From Smittium mucronatum (lineage: Eukaryota; Kickxellomycota; Harpellomycetes; Harpellales; Legeriomycetaceae): 10,109 nt of DNA. The stretch spans positions 3,376 to 13,484 of the forward strand of contig LSSL01001959.1 in NCBI GenBank assembly GCA_001953115.1, written 5' to 3'. The notes under the pieces were generated by a model. It searched no databases. It was not told the DNA's origin and saw only the letters and a program-made list of their open reading frames with translations. The position numbers and the translations under genes are program-made. Below are positions 1-7,200 of the stretch, one piece after another (the stretch's first letter is position 1; the number at the start of each line of letters is the position of its first letter).

Positions 1-1560
1 ATAAGTTAATTTGCCATTTTAACATTTGAAATTTAACAATGTGGTTGTCAGCACTTGATAGATAAATGTATTCATTTTTTCTAAAATTCCTATTTCAATT
101 TCAGTTTTTACTGGTCATTATTTTTTTTTATTTCTAATATATATTATTAATGCGTTTTAAAAATGCATTTATATTCACTTAATAAAACTTTAGGTTGCGA
201 TTTATTGGCACTATTGAATTTTTTGGACTTTACTTTGAAGTAATTTTTGTACAAATGGCCCTGGAAGAGTTAAAAAGTGCCCTTTACATATCAAAATAAG
301 AATTTCTATCTCTCTTTTTCATTAAAAATTTTGATTCGAAGAAATAAATGATCGATTTTCAACATTAACTCAATATTAGAAACGTAAATAAATTTTCCAA
401 AATAGGTACCCTTAGAAAAGCTAAAATGTGCCTATAAAGCATAACTATCATTTAAGAAACCAATAATATAAATATTTAATAATTTTTTTGTCGGGATTTA
501 ATATAAATTATAAAAAATACAATTTATTGGTTTTATATATGTTTAAAAGGAATTTTTTTAATGCCTGTGTGATTTTCATTTTACTTTTTAAACGTTTTAA
601 GATTTGAAATTATAACTATTACACGCATGTCATCAATCCAAATTTATTTATTATTGATTCATTGTTCAATTTTATGGCATGGAAATGATATTTGATATCT
701 ATATAAAAACAATTCTTTTTTGGTAAAGTAATTTTTTTATCTAATATCTTCTTTTTTTTTATTTTATAAAAATATTTTATGTTGATCCGATTCTCAGTAC
801 GTATCCACGATTAATCTTCATTAGTTTATATTTTAACAAGAATTTAAGTTTTGAGTACTAAATATATACTAAAAAAATCTAAATATAATCATTCATAACG
901 AAAATTTTATTGTGGTCTAATTAAGTGTTTTAGTCTTGAATCTGTTATTTCATTCAAATCTCGTGTTAATTTAAATGATATATTCCGCTTATTAATAATT
1001 TTTTCTCGCATATTTTTAATATAACAATTTTCAGCCTGCTTAATAATGTAATGTTAGTTATTATTATATCCTTTCATACTTAAGTAATTATTTATGTTGA
1101 TTGAACAATGAAATATTTGTTTGAGTATTAAAGAGTCATAAAAAAATACAAAATTTTTTATTATAAATTTCTACTTATACTGGTGAAATCCTATAATTAA
1201 AAAAAACGGACATCTCTGCATATCTTAAAAACACGATGAGTTTATTTAATATGTGTCCATTATTCGTTATAATTCATTATTTCTAAATAATTGTGATATA
1301 TTTTAAACAGAATTAATTATTTAGGAATTCATCAGTAATTAATAAATAAAATTACCATTAATTAATAACTCGTAAAATTAATCGATAATTTGAAAAAAGG
1401 TTAATATTCAAATATTACTTACATTGAGTTTGTATATATTAAAGGCCATTTCAATTTTTTATTAGAAGAATAGCAAAAATGCGATTGTTTTTTTTGGTTA
1501 ATAAAGATAATAAAAAATTAAAATTCATTTTTTTTTATTACATATTTCACTATTAAAGTA
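1..1560. other. AT-rich non-coding stretch
   Basis: No open frame of useful length is visible on either strand, and stop codons are dense in all frames. The sequence is dominated by A/T runs such as the T tracts near 121-131 and 748-761. The only structures I can support are a diverged direct duplication (annotated separately) and a short near-repeat of TAATTAATAA within about 1338-1368. I see no RNA gene, terminal inverted repeat or regulatory site with a recognisable consensus. Confidence 0.75.
243..450. repeat. Diverged direct duplication (two copies about 147 bases apart)
   Basis: Two segments, about 243-300 and 390-450, share an ordered series of blocks: an A-rich run leading to ATGG or ATAGG, then CCCT, then AGAGTTAAAAAGTGCC in the first copy against AGAAAAGCTAAAATGTGCC in the second, then a T/A-rich step to CATA. 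These blocks are richer in G and C than their surroundings, so the match is less likely to come from composition alone. Small indels are needed. The pair may be an old tandem duplication or two units of a dispersed repeat. I do not recognise a family. Confidence 0.35.
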
Positions 1561-1590
1561 TTATGAATATATTTTCGTCCTAGGTGAAGC

Positions 1591-1628
1591 TAAATCGCTT
1601 TTGCTGGTCTGAAAGTCTTAAATCGCTT
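1591..1628. repeat. Short direct repeat of TAAATCGCTT
   Basis: The 10-mer TAAATCGCTT occurs at 1591-1600 and again at 1619-1628, 28 bases apart, in a patch at about 1575-1640 that is less AT-rich than the DNA to its left. It lies just before the GC-richer island and may mark the left flank of the same inserted segment. It is too short to identify a family. Confidence 0.4.
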
Positions 1629-1695
1629 GAGGAATGTTTTATTCGATTTATAGTTTAGTAGTATAACTTAGTTGGTTTTACAATTTGTCTTTTAA

Positions 1696-1944
1696 TATAA
1701 TTATTTTATATTTTTCAGTAGTAGTTTAATCAGTGTTAGGTATGGTCATTTTTTTTGGATTTTTATTTATTTACTTCGTGGACGGGGATCAATACCCGTT
1801 ATTCAGGTTTATTATTTAGTATTTTTTTATCTTATCGAAGGCAATAGCTTATATAGTGTTATGGAAATGGCTATGCGCAACTATGATTTGGTCGATTCCG
1901 GTGCTCACCCGTATGGGTTTGCCCCGGAGATTGATGCTTGGTGA
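1696..1944 (+). other. Stop-free run on the plus strand across the left edge of the island
   Basis: This plus-strand frame has 82 sense codons between a TAA at 1693-1695 and a TGA at 1942-1944. The first two thirds encode a Phe/Tyr/Ile-rich stretch as expected from T-rich DNA. The last 27 codons, from an ATG at 1861, read MEMAMRNYDLVDSGAHPYGF and onward to a terminal Ala-Trp, a more protein-like composition. A TTTTTCAG at 1712-1719 could serve as a splice acceptor. It overlaps the minus-strand frame, so at most one is likely real. The shared HPYG/NPYG ending arises because CCCGTATGGG is nearly its own complement. I see no known domain and treat this as unproven. Confidence 0.15.
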
Positions 1945-2054
1945 GAAGTAGCGTAAGATAGAGATAGTGATGTTTCGGTATCGATTTCTATCAACGCTTT
2001 TGAACTAAGTGGAGACTTAGAAGCATTGGTAGACTTGGCGGGAGAACCAGCCAT
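1905..2054 (-). pseudogene. Short serine-rich open frame in the GC-richer island, possible gag-like remnant or first exon
   Basis: Reading the minus strand from the ATG at 2054-2052 gives 49 residues and a TGA at 1907-1905. The ATG sits in CCATGG, a good eukaryotic start context. The frame is open for about 34 codons upstream of it, back to a TAA at 2150-2148. The product begins MAGSPAKSTNASKSP, is rich in Ser, Thr and Ala, and ends SGANPYG. It has no membrane segment, zinc knuckle or other domain I recognise. Past the TGA, the same frame meets another stop at 1883-1881. The stop overlaps a GGTGAGC sequence on the minus strand (about 1909-1903), which fits a splice donor, so the frame could be a first coding exon instead of a broken gene. 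Low-complexity Ser/Thr-rich N-termini also occur in retroelement gag-like proteins. I cannot choose between these readings, and chance is possible given only 49 codons. Confidence 0.22.
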
Positions 2055-2291
2055 GGAGAATCTTGTATTCTCCTTATTGATACTTTCGTTAAGTTCCGGT
2101 TCCAACCCCCTGTAAGGCTCTTGCTTATTATTCCTATCATGGGGGCTTTACAAAGTGTGGATAGGTGGAGTAAGGGGGAAGTACCTGCCCTAAGGTCTCT
2201 GGTGGGTGAGGGCGATGGGTGTGCTAGTAATAGTACGCTTAGCGTTGCCTAGCTTTTTTCTACACAAAAATAGCTTCAAATCGAGGACCTT

Positions 2292-2308
2292 TACCAGTCT
2301 AACTGGTA
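2292..2308. other. Perfect 7-bp hairpin at the right end of the island
   Basis: TACCAGT at 2292-2298 and ACTGGTA at 2302-2308 are exact reverse complements around a three-base CTA. The stem is mixed in base composition, unlike the AT-only hairpins elsewhere in the window. It sits just before composition returns to AT-rich background, so it may belong to the end of the inserted segment. It is not followed by a T run on either side that would suggest a bacterial terminator. Confidence 0.5.
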
Positions 2309-2673
2309 CAGAGAATCTGCTCCAGAAAATTCATAAAATTGGAAAACAGCTAATTATTTTCAATTTATTAGAAATAAAAGCATTCCCAAACTGTATTCAA
2401 ATTATAAAATCGCAAACTCCAAAAGTTTGGCTTTAAAGCTGCAAGATTCTTTAATTAATTTATGATTGTCTAAATTTTTTATTATTTCTCCTTCTAAAAA
2501 TAAATCCCATTAAACTAGTCTTTATGATAGCTTTAATTTTAATAAATTTCAAATTTTAAATAATAATTTATCGTTTAAAACTTTAATCAATCTTTGAAAT
2601 TTAAAAGGCTTAAAAACGGAATATTTTTTTTGCTATTTTTGTAAATTACATCATTCAAAAAAAAAAATTCTAT

Positions 2674-2949
2674 TTAAAAATCAATAGATATAAAGAAAGA
2701 GCATACACCTTTAATACAAAAACAGTTCAAAAATGGATATATACTATTAAAATTAAATAAAGGCATTAATAAATAAATAATAAAATCATTTTTTATTTCT
2801 TTTATTTCATATTTTATCCAGTAGGATAATACAAAAAAACAGAATAAAAATTCTACAAAATAAAAAAATTCTATTATAGATTCGAATTCATAATAACTTT
2901 TTTCGATAAAATTCCGAATAATAATTAGGATATAACTGTTGTTAGCCAT
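2674..2949 (-). CDS. Marginal 91-codon open frame, probably chance
   Basis: The minus strand from an ATG at 2949-2947 is open for 91 codons, and the frame is closed by a TAA only three codons upstream. The predicted product is rich in Phe, Ile, Tyr, Asn and Lys, as expected from AT-rich DNA. It has one strongly hydrophobic run near residues 28-46 (around FFYFVEFLFCFFVLSYW) and a second, weaker one near 58-75. No family is recognisable. With independent bases at 80% AT the stop frequency is about 0.096 per codon, so roughly 0.2 stop-free runs of this length are expected over six frames of 10 kb. That is uncommon but not evidence of selection. The codons are A/T-ending like the surrounding non-coding DNA, and I see no start context or neighbour supporting expression. 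Confidence 0.12.
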   Translation of the reverse strand: MANNSYILIIIRNFIEKSYYEFESIIEFFYFVEFLFCFFVLSYWIKYEIKEIKNDFIIYLLMPLFNFNSIYPFLNCFCIKGVCSFFISIDF

Positions 2950-3116
2950 AATTTTTTAAAAGTTAATTTTGCTCTTTCAGAGCCGATGGCACATAAATCG
3001 TTTTCATTTTATTTCCAATTCTGTCATAAGACCAGTAATTATTTATTATTATTGGTTAAATTAATACTTAATACCAATTGTGATATCCAATGGATAAAAT
3101 AAAGATTAAAGCAAGT

Positions 3117-3140
3117 AATTAATCCCATAAAGGGTTAATT
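3117..3140. other. Short hairpin with GGG/CCC base
   Basis: AATTAATCCC at 3117-3126 pairs with GGGTTAATT at 3132-3140 with one bulged base and a loop of about five. This is a rare G/C-containing stem in this AT-rich part. It has no terminator-like T tract and no known role. Confidence 0.35.
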
Positions 3141-3903
3141 TGAATAAATTAAACTATTTATCCTTGATTATTTTAAATAAATTATAAATTATATTCATTT
3201 TTAATAAATCAGATAGACATTTTTATTAAGTATATGTGATTTAATTATGAACTTTACCATTAATAAATTGATCAAGTTATTTTGAAATAATTTTACTTAA
3301 TTTTTTTAAACAACGTATTAAGGTTTTTGAATGTTTATAAAATTATCAGGCCGATAAATTTATTAAAAAAATATTTTTATGTTATAGAATCAAAAATTAG
3401 CTAATTAGTCTAAAATTTAACAATAACTCAGTCAAAATTTTTTTTTGGAGGATGATTAAGGTATTCGAGGACACAATTTTTTAAATTGAGGGGTTTTATC
3501 CTTATAGGTACAAAATTACGATAAAATCACATATATTAATAAAAAACATGAGTATATTATTAAATGATAATTTCATTAAGAATTCAGTATATACTGTTAT
3601 TTTAAAATCCCATAAATTATCTACATAAGGATACTAGAAAGTTTTAAATAAATTATTATTAATATTAAAGACGCAAATACCTAAATTTAGTGGAACTATC
3701 AAAAATTACCGAAATTACACGAATCACTCTTCCAATAAAAATTTTCATCAATTATTAGCAAATAACATGTAAAAAGTTTTTTAGGTGTAAATTTTCCTTT
3801 TAGCTAGTTAGATTTAATAAAATATCTAATAAAGTCATATTTTAAATTATTATCTGCTATTTATTTGCATAAAATTATAAAAAAAAATCTTTTATATTAT
3901 TTT

Positions 3904-3949
3904 GAATAGAAAGAAATAGAGTGAAATTAATAAAATTCACCATCTATTC
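3904..3949. repeat. Nested short inverted repeat
   Basis: An outer pair, GAATAGA at 3904-3910 and TCTATTC at 3943-3949, encloses an inner pair, GTGAAATT at 3921-3928 and AATTCAC at 3934-3940, with one bulged base. A second AATAGA copy at 3915-3920 could also pair with the right outer arm. The flanks beyond the outer pair do not match, so this is a small cruciform-capable site and not the end of a longer element. Confidence 0.4.
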
Positions 3950-4760
3950 ATTAAACTCTTTACATGTAAATATAAAACACTATGCTTCTATTAATTAAAC
4001 CGCCTAGTAATTTTTTTGTAAATTTTTTATTCATAATAAAATTAATCCCTAAAAAAAATTAGAAAGCGGAAATTGGTTTAAATGGAATGATATAAAAATC
4101 CTAGAATAAAAATGATTTTTATTTACCATTTAATAGTCTGTTTTATGTCTTTTTCTAAAAAAAGATTTGAAAAATATACTATTTATATATAAATATTTAT
4201 ATTTTATGAAATAATTTTTTTTAAAGATTTCAGAACCATTTTTATTGTAAAATTTTAAATTATCAATATTGTTAATTTTTTATATATATTTCCGGAATAT
4301 TTTTTTAATTTATGCTTTGGTATATTTCACCTTTTATTAGTCTAAAGATATCTTGTTTTTTTATATTCTTAGACAACAGAAATTAATAAGATAATTGAAT
4401 AAAAAAATTGGTTTTAAAATTTTAGAATATAGTTTAAATATTGTCTTATTTTTTAGAGAGTACATTTCCTTTAAATCGATTCTTTTATATTTCGATCAGG
4501 AAAATAGCTGTTGTATAAAAATCTGAGTTAAATTATCTATTTTTAAAACTAATAATACTTCATTTTATTAAAATTTGTTATTACATACTGATAATGATTT
4601 TGTATAAATTGAACTAGCTTTTTAACTAGAAACTAAATTAATGAATAATCTCTTTTAAATATGAAATAAAATAATTCTTAATACATATAATATGATATCA
4701 TTTTATATTGGCTAGAACATAATTCAAAAAACCAAAAAAAAATGATTTAGAGCAAATTAA

Positions 4761-4780
4761 AAAATAAAATAAAATAAAAT
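4761..4780. repeat. (AAAAT)4 microsatellite
   Basis: Four consecutive AAAAT units occupy 4761-4780, with two further As before them. This is a short simple-sequence run typical of AT-rich eukaryotic DNA. Confidence 0.8.
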
Positions 4781-5024
4781 TTAAATGTTTAGAAAGTATA
4801 AAATCATCTCTGATTCGCTAAAGAGGGAAGTTATTAGCTAGCAAAAAAACAATTTTAATTTGTGAAATTCTTACAATATAACTTTTTGCTATCAATAATA
4901 TCAAAATAAACTTATTTTCAATCTTTCCATATTTTATAGTTATAATTTAATTATTTTTTGAAGTATTTACAATAAAAATTCTTACAGATTATCTTAATAT
5001 TTTTTAGATATAATAGAAACTATG

Positions 5025-5066
5025 AGATGCGATTAATAATATATAAAATTCACACATTAATCATCT
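5025..5066. other. Hairpin just upstream of the tRNA-like segment
   Basis: AGATG plus ATTAAT (5025-5029 and 5032-5037, interrupted by CG) can pair with ATTAATCATCT at 5056-5066. This gives an 11-bp stem with a two-base bulge and an 18-base AT-rich loop. It ends 18 bases before the tRNA-like segment begins. A link between the two is possible but unsupported. Confidence 0.35.
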
Positions 5067-5083
5067 AAAAACATGATAAACTG

Positions 5084-5147
5084 AGAAGTTTAGCTCAGTT
5101 AGCTAAATTTTATAAGCAAAAATTTGGAGTTCAACAATAGAAGGACA
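5084..5147 (+). repeat. Degenerate tRNA-like segment, possible old SINE head
   Basis: TAGCTCAGTTAG at 5091-5102 differs from the common tRNA box A/D-arm form TAGCTCAGTTGG at one position. GTTCAACAA at 5129-5137 fits the box B core GWTCRANNC except for its last base. The two lie 38 bases apart, slightly shorter than in a standard tRNA. Placing T8 at 5091 puts the expected 5' end at 5084, but the acceptor and T stems then pair poorly (T stem 2 of 5), so this is not a functional tRNA gene. A decayed tRNA-derived SINE head or tRNA pseudogene is the natural reading. A chance match of two short degenerate boxes cannot be excluded. Confidence 0.3.
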
Positions 5148-5282
5148 TGAGCTTTTTAAGTCGTTTTTAGTAAGGAAAAAATCTATTATACATATATTTT
5201 GGTAGGTTTTTATTCTTGATAATCTTTAATTTAGGATCTAATTTGTAAATCAATAGTGATAAAAGACTGATCTTAATTTATG

Positions 5283-5335
5283 GTTACATGTAGTCTCGGT
5301 CATCCAGCCTACTTGAAGTAATTCCGGGTGGTTTA
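5283..5335. other. GC-richer patch downstream of the tRNA-like segment
   Basis: The line 5281-5340 has 25 G/C of 60 in an otherwise very AT-rich neighbourhood, with a mixed sequence around GTCTCGGTCATCCAGCC and AATTCCGGGTGG. It starts about 135 bases after the tRNA-like segment. If that segment is a SINE head, this patch could be part of its body, but the DNA between them is ordinary AT-rich sequence. No open frame of note crosses it. Confidence 0.3.
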
Positions 5336-5589
5336 TATTATTCTGATACTGAAATCGATTCCTATATTATATTCTGAATAGAAACTTAGTGTAGTTAGGA
5401 ATATTCTTTTCTATGGGAATTTTTATAGAAATTCTTTTTAATTGTATTTTTTAAATATAAATCTCACAATTCAATTACATTATATCAAATATTACTACCT
5501 GATCTATTTTAAAGATCAAAAAATATTACTTGACCTTTTTTTAAAAAGAAATAGGAAAACGACCCATTAAAAACAACATTTTAATTTTT

Positions 5590-5880
5590 TTTTTATTATC
5601 ATTAAAGGTTTTTTCGCTATTAGTGAAAACAATTTCCATTTATAGAAAACATTATTAACTATTGGGATTTTTTTTTAAATAGTATAAAACATAAAATTTA
5701 ACTCTCAAAAACATGTTATTATATTATTGCTTTTTTAGAAAAATATTATTCCATATTTGGTGAAATTTTTTTCATTTTTAGAGGAGTAATATTAAAAGAT
5801 TGTATATTTTCGTTTGCATAGCTACAAAAAATTTCCCATTTTTTTAATCATAATTATTGATTGATTTGAATAATTCAACC
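5590..5880 (+). repeat. Left arm of the large inverted repeat
   Basis: The arm runs from about the ATTATCATTAAAGG region (near 5595) to GATTTGAAT at 5863-5871. It contains a unit beginning TTAGAAAAATATT at 5735 and one beginning TTAGAGGAG at about 5778, followed by CTACAAAAAATTTCCC at 5822. These are the counterparts of the tandem units in the right arm. The outer boundary is approximate, because similarity decays into A/T-rich sequence. Confidence 0.65.
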
Positions 5881-6249
5881 TATTTTTTTTTATAAAAGAA
5901 ACATATAATAGGATCATTCACCTATATCGTCGAATTCGTATAAAATATCAAAATTAGTAGATGATTTGGCCTTTGAAACTATCAAAACACGCATTGAAAA
6001 ATTATCATGATTATAAATATAACATTATAAATAAAATATATGATAAATTTATCAAGAAAACCTATAATTTTTTATCATATGTCATAATTATATTGAGAAA
6101 GTGGTTTTAGATAGACATATTTTACAAATTATTGAAAAATTGAAGGATAATCATAAATAAACTAAATCATATTTATTGGTTTTCAAATCCTTTCTTTTTT
6201 TTTCTTGTTGAAATTTTAAGATATAGAAATTTTCCATAAATAAATTAAC

Positions 6250-6545
6250 GTATAGGATTCAAATCACGTTTTAATTATGCCTCACAAAGTGTGGAAATTT
6301 CTGTAGCTATGAAAATTATCATCTCCACTGTTTTAATACTACGCCTCTAAAAATGAAAAAAAATTCCCCAGTTATGAAATAATATTTTTCTAAAAATGAA
6401 AAAACATATCCCCAAAAATGTAATAATATCTCTGTAAGAATAAAGAATTCATTTTTAAAATAAAAAAAAATATCATCAATAATGCCAGTTTGTCTCTCTA
6501 AATGGAATTTGTCACCCATAACAGCGAAAAGTCCCTAAGCCACCT
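6250..6545 (-). repeat. Right arm of the large inverted repeat
   Basis: Read on the minus strand, this arm starts near ATGATAAAGG (about 6551-6542), passes TTTTCGCTG (about 6530-6522) and AAATTCCATT (6510-6501), and ends at GATTTGAAT (6265-6257). It has a more regular internal tandem structure than the left arm and an insertion of about 13 bases relative to it near the outer end. Its outermost 60 bases are GC-richer (26 of 60 at 6481-6540) than the left arm's. Confidence 0.65.
6306..6437 (-). repeat. Degenerate 43-44 base tandem repeat, three units
   Basis: On the minus strand, units begin at 6437 (TTACAGAGATATTATT), 6393 (TTAGAAAAATATTATT) and 6350 (TTAGAGGCGTAGTATT), giving periods of 44, 43 and 44 bases up to a fourth start at 6306 (CTACAGAAATTTCC). 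The first two units share TATTATT, CAT, a central GGGGA and a terminal TTTTTTCATTT. The third is more diverged, keeping GTGGAGATGAT and TTTTCAT. A possible earlier unit begins TTAGAGAGAC near 6498. The left arm keeps the matching second and third units. The array therefore existed before the inverted duplication, or was part of the element that folded back. Confidence 0.55.
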
Positions 6546-6953
6546 TTATCATATTCTTTTATTCAGTGGTTAACTGGAACGAACTTTTAACATTTTTTCA
6601 AATTTTAATAGATATTTGTGTTGATTTTAAGTTAATTTTAAAATATCAAGATATTCTATTAGATTTTTAAGTGCGGGACATAACTATATTTTTTCAAGAT
6701 AAATTGTGGCTGATTTTTATAGAGATTAAACATTAAACCTTTAAATCTCTGTTGCTCATGATCACATATACTATTGTATATTTCTCAAAATTTAACCTGA
6801 TAATAATATTTCAGATTCAGGATATAATTATTGAATTTATAGTAACAAAATATTTTTTTTAGGGGTGAGGTATTTTATTTAATAAGTACCATAGTTAAAC
6901 TTAGATACCTGATAAACACGAAAATAATTTTAAAATTGAGAGAAGAAATAAAA

Positions 6954-7200
6954 AGTTAAAACATTCTCAAAGAATTCATACATGTCCTTATAAACTCTTA
7001 ATGTGGATTTTAGTGGATCTCAGTAATGGTGACCTAATTTTTATCACGAAGAGTTGGGTTTAGGGATTTAAACGTTCATATTTCAGATTAAATTCTCAAA
7101 TAAAAAATCAAAAATCACACGATAATTTGGAAAAATTATTTTTTGTTAAGCTTAGTACCAGTCACCAAAATGTTAATCTGAGTTAAAATACATTCTCAAA
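6954..7200 (+). repeat. Short motif in three copies
   Basis: AGTTAAAACATTCTCAAA at 6954-6971 recurs as AGTTAAAATACATTCTCAAA at 7181-7200 with a two-base insertion. A shorter form, ATTAAATTCTCAAATAA, lies at about 7088-7104. The copies are 129 and 100 bases apart. The words are AT-rich, so part of the match may come from composition. No family is recognised. Confidence 0.3.

Larger units (their letters stand above)
1771..2335. mobile_element. GC-richer island, probable decayed transposable-element fragment
   Basis: By hand count 1861-2340 is about 45% GC (217 of 480) and 2101-2220 is about 52% (63 of 120), while surrounding lines often fall to 10-20%. The change is sharp at both ends, near 1771 and 2335. 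Inside it, frames are open for 50-80 codons on both strands, with no long frame and no recognisable reverse transcriptase, transposase, integrase or protease motif. A minus-strand reading gives a GC-rich leader of about 200 bases, then a serine-rich frame beginning at an ATG in a CCATGG context. That layout resembles the 5' untranslated region and start of the gag-like first frame of a non-LTR retrotransposon. This is a resemblance in layout, not a family match. No LTR, terminal inverted repeat, target-site duplication or terminal poly(A) could be fixed. Alternatives are a first exon with its 5' UTR, a promoter-proximal GC island, or a non-coding RNA exon. Confidence 0.4.
2340..5080. other. 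AT-rich non-coding stretch with scattered small hairpins
   Basis: Composition returns to background here. I find no coding region except one marginal frame near 2674-2949. A compact GCTCT-TTC-AGAGC hairpin at 2971-2983 lies in a small less AT-rich patch (about 2970-3000). Other hairpins are annotated separately at 3117-3140 and 3904-3949, and ATGATATCAT at 4691-4700 is a perfect 10-base palindrome. No tRNA, splice pattern or mobile-element end is recognisable. Confidence 0.7.
5590..6545. mobile_element. Large imperfect inverted repeat (foldback or MITE-like element)
   Basis: The plus strand at about 5590-5880 matches the reverse complement of about 6250-6545. Over 5735-5871 against 6393-6257 the alignment is gap-free (paired coordinates always sum to 12128), with about 30 mismatches in 137 bases by hand count, near 78% identity. 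Shared blocks include TTAGAAAAATATTATT, CATTTTTAGAGG, CATAGCTAC and GATTTGAAT. Further out the match continues with small indels (sums 12134-12141) through AATTTCCATT / AAATTCCATT and TTTTCGCT. Towards the middle the match fades, but ATGATTT at 5961 and 6170 (sum 12131) and a small hairpin at 6038-6080 (ATATGATAAA / TTTATCATAT) lie close to the same symmetry axis. This suggests an originally longer palindrome. No coding capacity, clear target-site duplication or named terminal motif is visible. The minus-strand 66-codon frame at 6319-6519 is a by-product of this repeat. Confidence 0.72.

Noticed and set aside
2206..2436. 76-codon plus-strand frame beginning at GTG (ATG at 2215)
   Set aside because: It crosses from the GC-richer island into AT-rich background with no change in frame quality, and its product shows no recognisable domain. 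It overlaps the leader of the minus-strand reading and looks like a chance frame.
6319..6519. 66-codon open frame on the minus strand
   Set aside because: It lies wholly inside the right arm of the inverted repeat. Its Phe-rich repeats come from the 44-base tandem units, and the left arm's counterpart is interrupted by stops, so there is no sign of protein selection.
7019..7185. Inverted pair CTCAG...TGGTGAC / GTCACCA...CTGAG as terminal repeats of a small element
   Set aside because: It needs a gap of several bases between short words, there is no target-site duplication, and the interior shows nothing distinctive.
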